This document shows, piece after piece, positions 30,640-41,010 of a stretch of 64,000 bases of DNA; position 1 is the stretch's first letter, and every line of letters begins with the position of its first letter. The position numbers and the translations under genes were made by a program. Source of the stretch: Ascarosepion bandense (lineage: Eukaryota > Mollusca > Cephalopoda > Sepiida > Sepiidae); the NCBI GenBank assembly GCA_037127315.1, contig JBBBDQ010001935.1, forward strand, positions 2,657,501-2,721,500, given 5' to 3'. The notes beneath the pieces are model-generated. The model worked only from the letters and a program-made list of their open reading frames with translations. It was not told the origin of the DNA and ran no database searches.

Positions 30640-30715
30640 CAGGATTGAAACTCGACCGAATTGTCGTCAGTCGGTAATTCTAACCTAAGCTATGCCCGCT
30701 CGGCGAAGGAAGGCG
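30640..30715 (-). pseudogene. tRNA-like relic or SINE head
   Basis: The minus strand reads GCATAGCTTAGGTTAGAATT (A-box-like) and, 30 bp on, GTCGAGTTTCAATCCTGGC (B-box-like). The acceptor arms do not pair, so it is not a functional tRNA. It differs from the main SINE family here. Confidence 0.4.
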
Positions 30716-30894
30716 GATTTTAGCGTGTTATATACATAATGTAAACACACGCTAGTAGTCGAGAGTGTTCAAATTCATTACTGAACGAACGATGCGTAAA
30801 TGTGTGAGTAGCTACTATTTCTAAAGTCTATCATTCTTCCATCAATTCTACTCAATCAATTTTTTTAGCGTAAATTAGCGTAAAATATAAATTA

Positions 30895-30972
30895 TATATA
30901 TATGTGTGTATGTGTGTGTGTGTGTGTGTGTGTATAATTTTTATTTTACATTAATTTTTGAAAACTGTTTTT

Positions 30973-31015
<43 letters not shown>
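30895..31015. repeat. (TG)n ... (AC)n inverted microsatellite pair, plus (TA)n
   Basis: (TG)n at 30902-30932 and (AC)n at 30979-31002, each with a TA run on the outside, form an inverted arrangement around 45 bp. (TAA)n/(TA)n follows at 31137-31184. Confidence 0.85.
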
Positions 31016-31133
31016 ATATTTTTTTGTAAATTATTGATCAACCATTGCCAAACGAAGTGCAATCAGTTCTTAAAACATGAAAGCTTTTGTGTAGCGTTGT
31101 AATATGTTTTATTGTAATTATTTATAATAAAAT

Positions 31134-31164
<31 letters not shown>

Positions 31165-31189
31165 TATATATATATATATATATGTATAT

Positions 31190-31517
31190 AATATTATTTA
31201 TTCATAAATTATAACATGGATATGTTACAATATCACGACAAAAGTAGCCATTTTGTTTCAACACTTTTGTATCTTTTCAAGTGATGTGATGGTTCTTAAA
31301 TGAATGGTTTAAAAGTCTGAAAACGAGCGTGTCCCCTTTAATCAGGGAGGCATTATTGTATATTGTTTAAAGGGGACACGCTCGTTTTCAAACTTTTAAA
31401 CCATTCATTTAAGAACCATCACATCACTTGAAAAGACACAAAAGTGTTGAAACAAAATGGCTACTTTTGTCGTGATATTGTAACATATCCATGTTATAAT
31501 TTATGAATAAATAATAT
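31190..31517. repeat. Head-to-head inverted repeat (150-bp arms)
   Basis: Arms 31190-31340 and 31368-31517 are near-perfect inverted copies around a 27-bp spacer. Each contains CTTGAAAAGA, a stem ACAC-AAAA-GTGT (right arm) and TGAAAC. This is the same architecture as the other PLE-type arms but of different sequence. (TA)n abuts the left arm. No coding content. Confidence 0.75.
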
Positions 31518-31599
31518 TATTAGCTCTACTTTTGTATTGAGCACTTTTTTAAAAATAGTGTTTCTTTGGACAAGGAATATTATTCTAACAATACTTGTA

Positions 31600-31860
31600 T
31601 ATATATATATAATTTTTATTTTACGCTAATTTAAAAAAACTGGTGTTTGCTATTTTTATTTTATACTAATTTACAAAGACTATTAAACCTTTATACCTAC
31701 TATTTTTATTTCACACTAATTTAAAAATATTAGTGTCTACTAAATTTATATGAAATTCATTGCAAATACTAATATCTACTTTTTTTTTATTTTACGCTAA
31801 TTTGCTATTAAAATTTAATTGAAATTTACTATATTTAAAATACTAGTGTCTATAATTTTA
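31600..31860. repeat. Degenerate tandem repeat (TTTTATTTTACGCTAATTT unit)
   Basis: The words ATTTTTATTTTAC and CTAATTTA recur at about 31615, 31655, 31705 and 31790, with intervals of 40-85 bp, plus a related copy near 30935-30965. Units are strongly diverged. Confidence 0.55.
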
Positions 31861-32170
31861 ATTTTTTTTTTATGTTCACTACTGTATATTATTTTAAATA
31901 AACACGGATTTTCGAAAACGAGTTTTGAATATAAAAATGCTGTGAATAACTTTTTCTGTGGTTTTACTCTATAAATCTGTGTGCAATAAAGGTTAACGTA
32001 TTTTAAAATTTGCATTAATGTCAAGACTGAAAAGGGCATAATTTGAAATATTTCAATACAAGTGTTTATTTTCAATTCTTACAAAGATTTAATATGCATA
32101 AGTATTTTACATTTCAAGCAGTGGAATACAATGATTATATACCTTAAATTAAATAATAAATACCTTAGAT
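31861..32170. other. No recognisable feature
   Basis: AT-rich flank. The last eight bases (32163-32170) form the left target duplication of the following element. Confidence 0.5.
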
Positions 32171-32617
32171 CAGTGTTTCCCAACCTTTTTTGGCCATGCC
32201 CCACCTAATCACCTCTAGAATCCTGATGTCCCCCTCCTCCCATATGTTGATATATAATTCTTATGTAAAAAATGAAATTCATTTTAGGTGATGCTTATAA
32301 CACCAATACTTTGATTTAAGCTTTTATTTTAAACTTAAAATTTAAAGTTTGTTTCAGGCAAAATGAAGTTCTAAAATTATTTTAAAATTGAAGTTATTCA
32401 CCAGGTGGCAGTGCAATCGATGGTAATTTAAAAATCCAAGACAAATGATGAATGAAAATATATGTAACATTGCTAAATTTTAATTTATTGGAATGATAGG
32501 GCTAATAGATCACAAGAACAAAGACTTTTATTAGCAAAACATCTAACAATCGAATTGTCCCCTAAAAAATCAAATTACTCCCCTTGTGGGGCGTACGCTC
32601 CAGGTTGGCAATCACCG
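32171..32617. mobile_element. Non-autonomous hAT-like element (447 bp)
   Basis: The left end CAGTGTTTCCCAACCTTTTT and the complement of the right end CGGTGATTGCCAACCTGGAG form imperfect TIRs of the widespread CAGNGNTTCCCAACC type. Flanks are CCTTAGAT at 32163-32170 and CCTTAGAG at 32618-32625, an 8-bp duplication with one mismatch as expected for hAT. No transposase frame. Confidence 0.8.
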
Positions 32618-32625
32618 CCTTAGAG

Positions 32626-33700
32626 GCTTCGCTAGAAACATGCACATTTATTGTAAGAACATGTAAAAATGTCACGAGCGCTCTTTTTTTTCTTTTTTTT
32701 TAATAGAAAACGTTGTTGTTACACTTGAATAAGTTTGGCACAAGGTGAAATTTAAAGATTTAACACAGTACAAATGATCTAGACCAGCTTGTTAATCAAA
32801 AGACCTTAGTCTTTTAATAAATCGTAGCTTAGTCTGACACAAGGCTTCAGTGGTTTGGGCTGCATACCATAAGGTTCAAACTCAGAGATATGATTGTGGG
32901 TCTAGCTTGCTATACTAGTTGTGATGCATTCGTTTCTTTTTTTTTTTCATAAAATCGAGTTTAGTGTGGTACAAAGGCATGTTCTTCGACAATGGGTTCT
33001 TAGTTTTTAGTTGTAACTTGACGATTTGTTTTTGTAAATTTAAGAGGTTTTCTAATGCACAAGGTGTGTGATTAAGATGCGTGCTGACTGGCTGCTTGTA
33101 TGACTTCCAAGCTCTATTGTGATTGTCTACAGTGACAATACACGTTGCCAGGTGCGTTAAAGTCATAAGAGTGGCCTGTGTACGGCAGACAGCAAACTTT
33201 AGGTTTTGGCGCAGTCGGCCGGAAAAAGAGAGCAAAAAATGAAGCGTCGAGTAGAGTTCTTGGCCGATGGAAACGGTAAACTTACTTGTTAATCATGGAG
33301 GCGTAATCACCGAGACGTAAAACCCCTCACCATCAGTACAGGTGTCAGATGAAAGGCACCGCTGCCCTTGGCGGAAAAATAAAAAAAAGCAGCAGTAGGC
33401 TGGCATAAGCCCTACCCTTTGCAAAAGAAAAGGGGGAAAAGTTTAGCTCTTCACTCTCCATGAGATAGTATTATCCCCACTGTTAAACGGTGCCGGCAAA
33501 AGACCCCTTATTTCACTGCTGTCACTGTTACCCGCCTCCGTAAGGAGGAGGCAGACAAGGAGGTGGTAGTGAGTGTGGTAGAGGGGGTAGTGGAAGAGAA
33601 AGTTGAGAAAGATGTCCCGACTGTCCCCTTGATTCCTTAGCAAAAAGCACCATTGCATTAGAATTACATACCCACTGTACATACCAGCACGCCAGCTGAA
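32626..33700. other. Unrecognised sequence with one minus-strand frame
   Basis: The minus-strand frame 32915-33235 (106 codons) begins MLSFSGRLRQNLKFAVCRT and ends in a lysine run caused by a T13 tract. I recognise no domain and see no homologue in the window. The 33430-33620 stretch is GC-richer than average but has no supported function. Confidence 0.3.
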
Positions 33701-33722
33701 TCTCTCTCTCTCTCTCTCTCTG

Positions 33723-33786
<64 letters not shown>
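33701..33786. repeat. (TC)n followed by (AC)n
   Basis: (TC)n at 33701-33721 and (AC)n at 33724-33786, with no other signal. Confidence 0.95.
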
Positions 33787-33789
<3 letters not shown>

Positions 33790-33871
33790 CGCGATCGCCC
33801 ATCTACACTCGCTCTTGTAAACATGTATCAATCTAATAGGGTTAAAACTGAAACCGCTTTGTTTGCTATTA

Positions 33872-35640
33872 ACATGTCAGTTAAGTGCCATACGTGATAC
33901 ACGCTTTGGGCGATCATGTCTCGAAAGAGACATGACTGACTGGGCAGAAGGTTATCCCGCAGTAGATTGCCATTGCTTTCTGCGGTAGACTGGTTTGCCA
34001 GCCAAGGCTATAGAACCCAATATGTCCTATTATTTAACTCATAGCTAGAGTGGGAAGAGATGTATTATATTATTAAGTAGTAATTAGTGGGGGACCAGTT
34101 TATTACTTCATAACAATAGAAAACCAATCCCCCCTTTATGCCCAGTAGAAGTTTTAATTGTTTCTAGTTATTATATTTAGTCAGTCAGTTAAGTGTCATA
34201 CGTGATACACACTTTGAGCGATCATGTCTCGAAGGAGACAAGATTTAATTCGCATATTGGCTGCCTTTCGAGAGACGTAATTCGAATATTGATTGCTCTT
34301 CTTGCTAATGACCATACCCATACCACTTTTGTGGCTGGTGTATGAGACCAATTAAGACAATCTTAGACATGCTGTGTCCTGTCCCGAAATGCTAAGATAA
34401 GCTTAGTACCAATGTACCGCATATGCGGGGGTTGGGCAATCGTCGACCAGTGGCCTGAGCGTATTTGCTCGGGTTCCCCACGTTTAAAACCGATCTTGTG
34501 TCCCAACTCGCTCCATTGGGGGAGTAGGGTAAATCCCAACAAGCTTTGTACTCAGTTACCATGTTAGAGGGAGATGGGTAATCTTTGACCAGTGGCCCGA
34601 GCGTATTTGCTCGGGTTGCCAATGTTAAAATCCGACCTTGTGTCATAACTTGCTCTAGTGGAAGAATAGGGTAGATCTAAATTTATATCTACATGCTGTT
34701 TGCTTACAAGTGGCGAGTAATCCTTTATTGCAGTCAGTTAAGTGCCATACGTGATACACGCTTGGGCAATCATGTCTCGAATGATTCATGACTGACTGGG
34801 CAGAAGATTATCCCGCAGTAGGTTGCCATTGCCAGCCAAGGCTATAGAACCCAATCTTTTCTATTATTTAACTCATAACTAGAGGGGGAAGAGATGTATT
34901 ATATTATTAAGTAGTAATTAGTGGGGGACCAGTTTATAATTTCATAACAAGATAAAACTGATCCCCTACTTTATGACCAGTAGAAGCATTATTCATGTTT
35001 ACAACTATTATATTCAGTCAGTGAGTTAAGTGCCATACGTGATACACACATTGAGTGATCATGTCTCGAAAGCGACATGACTGACTGGGCAGAAGATTAT
35101 CCCGTAGTAGTTTGCCATTGTATTCTGTGGTGGATTGGTTGCCAGCCAAGGCTATAGAACCCAATATGTCCTGTTATTTGACTCATAGCTAGAGTGGGAA
35201 GTGTTGTATTATATTATTAAGTAGTAATTAGTGAGGGATCAGTTTCTCACTTCATATCAATATAAAACTAATCCACCACTTTATGCCCAGTAGAAGCCTT
35301 AATCATGTTTTCAACTATTATATTCAGTCAGTCAGTTAAGTGTCATACGTGATACACGCATTGAGTGACCATGTCTCGAAAGCGACATGACTGACTAGGC
35401 AGAAGACTATCCGTCAGTAGTTTGCCATTGCTTTCTGCGTTAGACTGGTTGCCAACCAAGGCTATAGAACCCAGTCTGTCCTGTTATTTAACCCATAACT
35501 TGAAGGAAGAGTCTGATTAATACCTTTCCCATGGGTATTTGTGCGTAAGTAAATGTAAGGAATTCAACTGGAATTCGACCCCGGCAACCTGATTGGTCGT
35601 TCCGATCCGATATCCACAGCATCACAACGCACATGTATAA
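33872..35640 (-). repeat. SINE-derived tandem array (about 300-bp monomers) ending in a tRNA head
   Basis: Five starts of the SINE 3' terminus (GTCAGTTAAGTGYCATACGT, plus-strand reading) occur at about 33876, 34184, 34731, 35019 and 35329. Each is followed by the SINE body (GGCAGAAGATTATCCC, GGCTATAGAACCCA), and all but the last and the interrupted second by a spacer bearing the GTGGGGGACC hairpin. Only the rightmost monomer continues into the tRNA-like head (B-box region CAACTGGAATTCGACCCCGG, A-box side near 35620). In element orientation this is one head with its body-plus-spacer amplified. The second monomer is broken by 34239-34730. Confidence 0.8.
34239..34730. repeat. Insert within the SINE array containing a 140-bp tandem duplication
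   Basis: GACCAGTGGCCTGAGCGTAT, TTGCTCGGGTT... and CTTGTGTC...CTC occur at about 34434-34572 and again at 34573-34680, roughly 80% alike by eye. Each copy has a small CCGAGC/GCTCGG stem. The block is unlike the SINE monomers that surround it. Origin unknown. Confidence 0.7.
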
Positions 35641-35689
35641 GTAATAAAAGTGGCCTCAAAATCCGAATCATGTATTTATAGATTAATAT

Positions 35690-36000
35690 TATGGGATGAT
35701 ATGCTGAGAATACCATGGACAGAGATTAAAACAAAAAGGTTGCTTATACTGAGAATCAGAAAGAGAAGAGAAATTCTTCCAACACATATTGAGGAAAGAA
35801 GGCCTAGAAATTTTGACGCTCGCAGAACACATCGAAAACAAGATGAACAGCGGTAACAGCCAGTAATCTATCTAACAAGCTCGTGTTAATGACGTGAAAC
35901 GTATAATAAAAGACAAACACATAGCTTAGGAAGTGTGGAGAGCCATGACAAACCACATTCTGAATAGACAAAGCAGAAAGAAGAAGAAGAAGAAGAAGAT
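35690..36000 (+). pseudogene. Diverged LINE-B C-terminal relic with GAA tail
   Basis: MLRIPWTEIKTKRLLILRIR, then frameshifted EGLEILTLAEHIE and VWRAMTNHIL, correspond to the LINE-B C-terminus. It ends in AGCAGAAAG followed by (AAG)6 at 35980-35998, the family's GAA-type tail. Confidence 0.65.
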
Positions 36001-36300
36001 TATGGCTTGATATATTTTAATTAAACCTTGGATTTTTTAAATAATTTCATCTCAATCAAGGTAATAAAGCCAGCAAATTTCAAGAAGTTACTGAGTGTAA
36101 ATGAATAGAGAAAAAAAATCCACAAATGAGGAATGGGAAAGAAGAAACAACTTTTTTAAAAATCGGTATTACCTCAAACAATTCAGTAAAGGCAATCAAA
36201 CGCCATGGGTTGCAGGGGGTGACAGAATTAGGAACAGAAGCATTAATAATAAGCGAGAAAAGAAAAGAGTAATTAGAAGGGCAATAGATAGCGATTGACA
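36001..36300. other. No recognisable feature
   Basis: Overlapping short frames on both strands show no motif. Confidence 0.4.
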
Positions 36301-36650
36301 TTGCATTTCAATTTTTGCAGATTAAAGTCGGCTGGAAAACAAGGAGCTGGAAGTGAGTTCCACAATCGAGAATTGCGAGAAAAAAAACTGTTAGCATAGA
36401 ACTTACGGCTATATCTAGCCAGCTCAAATGTAAATTAATGAGTTCTCGACGCCAGTCTAGTGTTTCGCTTAAATTCATAAAGTCTCAGTACCATAGAGAA
36501 GATCTCATCTGAACAATTACCATGAAAATATTCATGAAAAAGGCACAGAGAGGCAACCATACCACGGTGGGTGAGTGACTGAAGCCGAGCTGTCAGATCA
36601 AGACCAAGAATATTGCTGATTCGTCTTTGGATCTTATCAAGGAGGCCAAG
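36301..36650 (-). pseudogene. LINE-A C-terminal fragment
   Basis: The minus strand has LDKIQRRISNILGLDL, RLQSLTHRGMVASLCLFHEY and FYANSFFSRNSRLWNSLPAP, the polymerase C-terminus also seen at 3-239 and in the 28.2-kb copy. No 3' UTR or tail is recognisable at 36300. A LINE-B copy in the opposite orientation starts at about 36670. Confidence 0.7.
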
Positions 36651-36669
36651 GTAAATAACAGGGACACTG

Positions 36670-37300
36670 GATCATGCCAATTACAAGTTGGGGATACTAA
36701 AATCAAACAGGTTCAGAAATTTAAATACCTGGGAAGTGTTGTAATCAAATACAGTAAGTGCGATACGGCAATCCGAAGGTGTATTGGCATGGCTAAAGTG
36801 CATTCCAGAAGCTGAGTAGGGCATTAAGAGACAGGAAAATTTCGCTGAAAACAAAGAAGAGAGTACTGGATTGTTATATGATGTCTGTCTTTCAATATGA
36901 ACAAGCTCATCAAAGATGAAGGAAAGCCTTAAAGCAACCGAAATATGGTTCTACAGAAGGATGCTGGGGATACCATGTACGGAATTGGTGAGCAACGACG
37001 AGGTTTTGGAGAGGATTGACGCAAGAAGAAAGTTAATACATAGCATCAGGAGAAGACAGCTGAAATTTTTGGAACATGTAATGAGGAAGGAGGGTTTGGA
37101 AAACCTGATGCTCCCGGGATGGATAGAGGGGAAGAGAGACAAGGGAAAAGAATGCATGGCATACTTGATGGACTTGAGTAGATGGATGGTGGAGTGGAGG
37201 TTGAGTGAAGTAAAATGGAGAAGGGGTATTAAGGGCGACAAAGGATAGACAGATGTGGAAGGCCATGTTCGCCTACGACGTGACACGGCACATAGAAGAA
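36670..37300 (+). pseudogene. LINE-B C-terminal region with 3' tail
   Basis: Begins GSCQLQVGDTKIKQVQKF, KYLGSVV, IRRCIGMAKV, then after stops EIWFYRRMLGIPCTELVSND, KFLEHVMRKEGLENLMLPGW. It ends GGCACATAGAAGAAG at 37300. Frameshifts occur near 36815, 36900 and 37240. RT and endonuclease absent. Confidence 0.75.
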
Positions 37301-37398
37301 GATGGTGCGAAAACTGGTGTTTTAACGTAATATGGCCGTACGTATGGTCGAAGAATACATACAACTACCTGAATGAGCAAATGAAGCTGAAGGAACAA

Positions 37399-37399
<1 letters not shown>

Positions 37400-37433
<34 letters not shown>

Positions 37434-38180
37434 TCAGTCTGTGAGTCTGTGTGTGACTGTTTCCTATGAACGTCTACATTTTTTAAGCTACGCCATTCTA
37501 GGGACACATATCTACAGGGAAGCCAGGTCGATACATACTTTTTGAGTTTTAAGTTCAGCAATTTTCCTTTCGCACTTTTTGTCCAATGGAGCTGATTGTT
37601 TACATTTGCTACATAAAACATATAAGATCTAAGATGGTTGCTAAATTACGTCACAGAAATCAAATCACACGTGTCAAACGCGACTAAAATATTTTTTTAT
37701 CAAGAAAAAATGAGCCTTGATATTTAATTTTTATTCCGACGTTTTAAAAATTCATTTGGTCAACAAAAAAATATGAATATTTTTCCCCGTAATTTTGAAA
37801 CAAAAGAAATATTTAAAAAAAAGGTTTTTTTAGACAAAAACAAAATATGTAAAAAAAAAAAAAAAAATAAAAATGTGCCAGTGGTTAATTTAATTATTTA
37901 AGTCTTTTTTTTCATATTTAATATTTCATACTTCAAAAAAAAAAAAAAAAAAACATAAAGTAAAACCACTTTTTACTCCGTTCGAATACTACAGCAACAT
38001 GCATTCAATGCCGTCTTCTTAATGCTGAAAATGGTTACTAACAACCTCAGCTCTCCTTTCCAACTTTCAATAAATGATTTCCATCTACTCCCCTCATTGG
38101 CATCTTCTCCAAAATCTTCAACTAAAATGTTCTACTAAAATGTTCTGAGTTGCATGGGCAACGCCGAGCTATGATGCTAG
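37400..38180 (+). mobile_element. Non-autonomous Helitron A
   Basis: After a 30-bp (TA)n at 37402-37431 it reads GTGAGTCTGTGTGTGACTGT, TTTTTTAAGCTACGCCAT, CTAGGGACACATATCTACAG and GAAATCAAATCACACGTG. It ends GGGCAACGCCGAGCTATGAT followed by GCTAG (CTAG 38177-38180). It shares these blocks in order with Helitron B but has a longer, A-rich middle (37740-38100). The expected TC start is obscured by the TA expansion. Confidence 0.7.
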
Positions 38181-38628
38181 TCTATATATATAAAAGGTAA
38201 TATGTGAGTCTGTGTGTGACTGTTCCCTATGCACGCCTGCATTTTTTAAGCTACGCCATCAAACTTTCTAGGGACACATATCTACAGGGAAGCCAGGTTG
38301 ACACATACTTTTTGAGTTTAAGTTCAGCAATTTTCCTTTTCGCACTTTTTGGCCAATAAAGTCGAGTGTTTACATTTGCTCCGTAAAACATCTAAGATCT
38401 AATATGGTTGCTGAATTTCGTCACAGAAATCAAATCACACGTGACAAACGCGACTAAACTATTTTTTTTATTAAAAAAAGAAAAAAAGAGCCTTTATATT
38501 TAATTTTTATTCTCATTGGCATCTCCTCTCATTGGCATCTTCTCCTACTACTAAAATGTTCTCTCATTGGCATCTTCTACTACTAAAATGTTCTGAGTTG
38601 CACGGGCAACGCCGGGCTATGATGCTAG
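38181..38628 (+). mobile_element. Non-autonomous Helitron B, abutting Helitron A
   Basis: Starts TCTATATATATAAAAGG at 38181, immediately after the CTAG of Helitron A, and ends CACGGGCAACGCCGGGCTAT, GATG, CTAG at 38625-38628. 448 bp, no coding region. Near its 3' end the phrase CTCATTGGCATCTTCT is repeated three times. Confidence 0.8.
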
Positions 38629-39271
38629 TAGATTATAAAAGACAATCCAATCAGCACATTCTTGTACATAGAGAAGATGGCTGTAAGGTGATTTGAAACT
38701 CACAGTTTATGCGGTCGACGAAAAAAAAAAATGCGCACAAAGGCGCTAAAAGGCTTCTGATCAAATTGACAGCGTTTCTTTTGGGATTTTACTTTACTTG
38801 GTCCCTTTTTACGCCTCCACCCTTAAAGTATCATGAATCTCTAACTTGTGTCCCCTCCGCACAAGCATTTACTCTCCACTCCTTTAATTGTTTATTCTCC
38901 TCCATTCATTAACCGAAGCCTCAACCCAGTTTTTTTTCCAGACCCTCACACTTTTTGAATCTTCATTTTTCAAAGTCTTCTTTCTTTCATTCTTCTACAT
39001 TTTTAAATTCAAATCCCACCCGACAAGCGATCTTGATCGCTTTGTCTTCAGTGCTATCGCCGGTTATCAGTCTTTTCTTTCCCAACCTCCGACTTGCAAC
39101 TTCATCAACCCGAACCTACCAGCTTCATATTTCGACCTCATGGAACGAATGGTCCGCTTTTCAACATTCATATCCATACACCTAATTTTCTTTTACCGCC
39201 AACTTTAGTGTGTATGTGTGAGTCTTTGCGTGCGTGTATTTGTGAGAGACTGAAATGTGTTTATGCGTGTG

Positions 39272-39275
<4 letters not shown>
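38629..39275. other. No recognisable feature
   Basis: Several overlapping plus-strand frames (38709-39276) are pyrimidine-rich and Phe/Ser-rich without any domain I know. Confidence 0.35.

Positions 39276-39320
<45 letters not shown>
39276..39320. repeat. (AG)n microsatellite
   Basis: About 22 GA units. Confidence 0.95.
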
Positions 39321-39324
<4 letters not shown>

Positions 39325-39454
39325 AACATGCGCATGCCTGTGTGTGCATAAATATTTTAAGAAGAATAAACAATTTCATTTGTGTAACTTAACTTATTCG
39401 ATAAGTTTAAGGTAGAAGAATCTTATTATAAGAAACATTGAGGGATCCTTAAAG

Positions 39455-39530
39455 TGTTTCGACGTGGTATAATGATTAACAAATTTGTCTCGCTAGAACA
39501 ATTAAAGTGGTGAGCACGATCCTCACTGTG
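39455..39530 (+). pseudogene. Possible degenerate tRNA-like sequence
   Basis: GTGGTATAATGATTAAC has A-box form (TGGTNNAATGNTTA), and GTGAGCACGATCCTCAC is a weak B-box equivalent 40 bp on. Arms pair poorly. Tentative. Confidence 0.2.
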
Positions 39531-39550
39531 GACTTCACTGTTTCGACTTC

Positions 39551-39588
<38 letters not shown>
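39551..39588. repeat. (TA)n microsatellite
   Basis: About 19 TA units; another run of 20 units lies at 39779-39819 and abuts the minisatellite. Confidence 0.95.
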
Positions 39589-39591
<3 letters not shown>

Positions 39592-39776
39592 GACATTCTG
39601 TTTGCGTGTTTCTTCATGAAAGGTGAAGTGGGAAAATTTGTTAATAAAATGTGAATATATTCATAGACACAAAATAGATATTATATTAAGCGGATTTACA
39701 GGCTAAAAAAACTCTGAACCATGATAAATATGTATAGCTATAAGAATATAGCTTCGATCAGCTAAGTGAGAAATTC

Positions 39777-39821
<45 letters not shown>

Positions 39822-39827
<6 letters not shown>

Positions 39828-40216
39828 TTTTAGGTAGATATCATATTTTTGATCATATATATACGAATTGAAGATACAAAATATCTTCAAAAATATTTTA
39901 GGTAGATATCATATTTTGGTTCATATATATACGAATTGGAGATACAAAATATTTTTAAAAAATATTTTAGGTAGATATCATATTTTTGATCATATATATA
40001 CGAATTGAAGATACAAAATATCTTCAAAAATATTTTAGGTGGATATCATATTTTGGATCATATATATACGAGTTAGAGATACAAAATATTTTTAAAAAAT
40101 ATTTTAGGTAGATAGCATATTTTGGTTCATATATATACGAATTGGAGATACAAAATATTTTTAAAAAATATTTTAGGTAGATATCATATTTTTGATCCTA
40201 TATATATGAATTGGAT
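39822..40216. repeat. 68/69-bp minisatellite, about six units in two alternating types
   Basis: The phrase TTTTAGGTAGATATCATATT begins new units at about 39831, 39899, 39968, 40036, 40105 and 40174. Type A units contain TTTTTGATC and ATATCTTCAAAA; type B contain TTTTGGTTC/GGATC and ATATTTTTAAAA. The order is A, B, A, B, B, A. The last unit is cut short at 40216, where a LINE-B relic begins. Confidence 0.9.
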
Positions 40217-40219
40217 CTG

Positions 40220-41010
40220 CCCAAACCAAACAAGAACGAAAATGTAAATATCTGGAAAGTGTTATAATCGACTACAAAATATCAGTCAGTTAAGTACCAT
40301 ACGTGATACACGCTTTGGGCGATCATGTCTCTTTCGAGACATGACTGACTGGGCAGAAGATTATCCCACAGTAGATTGCCATTGCTTTCTGCGGTAGACT
40401 GGTTGCCGACCAAGGCTATAGAACCCAATCTGTCTTGTTATTTAACCCATAACTGGAAGAAATAGACGGATTAATACGTTTCCCAATGTTATTTGCGCGT
40501 AAGTGAACGCAATGAATTCAGCTGGAATTCGAACTCGGCTCCCCGATTTCTCGTTCCGAGCCGATATCCAATGCACCACAAAGCACATAAGCCACCAAAA
40601 TTCGAAAAAGACACTGAACTAGCGAAATTTGTCATCAAAAAGCAATATATTAAAACTCAGAAAAGACTTTGTTAGAATTAAAGTCTGACTAGATGAAATT
40701 GAATGCTGAAAAATCTCCTGACAGATGAAGAGAAACTTGAAGCAACAAAAATGCTGCGAATACCATGGGCAGGTCACGGGAACAATGAGGAAGTTTTAAG
40801 AAAAAAAAAAAAAAAAAAAAAGATCTACAAGCACACTTCTGCTTAAAACCAGAAAGTGATAATTTACATTTCTAGGACATATAATGAGGAAAGAGGGCTT
40901 GAAGAATTTGATACTCGCAGAAAATATTGAAAGCAAGAAGAGGTGACATAATTCTAAAGAACAATAATTAGGGGAATAAATATTTACAGACAGAATCCAA
41001 ACGAAAGAGA
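40220..41010 (+). pseudogene. Diverged LINE-B relic split by a SINE
   Basis: KCKYLESVIIDYK (40240-40262) corresponds to the KFKYLGSVI block. After the SINE, GEKLEATKMLRIPWAG (with an A22 run at 40801), FLGHIMRKEGLKNLILAENI and degenerate sequence continue in LINE-B order to about 41000. Heavily mutated. Confidence 0.6.
40260..40592 (-). mobile_element. Full-length tRNA-derived SINE, minus orientation
   Basis: In element orientation (right to left) it begins with the A-box TGGTGCATTGGATATCGG, then B-box GAGTTCGAATTCCAGC and body CAAATAAC..., AACCCATAACTGG-type block, the CCGCAG...CTGCGG-like hairpin region, CATGTCTCGAAAGAGACATG perfect hairpin, and the GTATCACGTATGG / TTAACTGACTGAT terminus at 40260. 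About 330 bp. It interrupts a LINE-B relic. Pol III promoter boxes are intact, but activity cannot be judged. Confidence 0.85.

Noticed and set aside
30640..30715. Functional tRNA gene
   Set aside because: A- and B-box-like words exist but the acceptor and anticodon arms do not pair.
32915..33235. 106-codon minus-strand frame as a real gene
   Set aside because: No recognisable domain, lysine run from a T tract at its end, and no second exon; kept only as an unrecognised stretch.
38709..39276. Possible secreted or membrane protein exons (hydrophobic stretch LLIKLTAFLLGFYFTW)
   Set aside because: Three overlapping frames compete, no splice sites were convincing, and composition is pyrimidine-biased.
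39822..40216. CRISPR-like 68-bp periodicity
   Set aside because: Whole units repeat, with no distinct unique spacers; an ordinary minisatellite.
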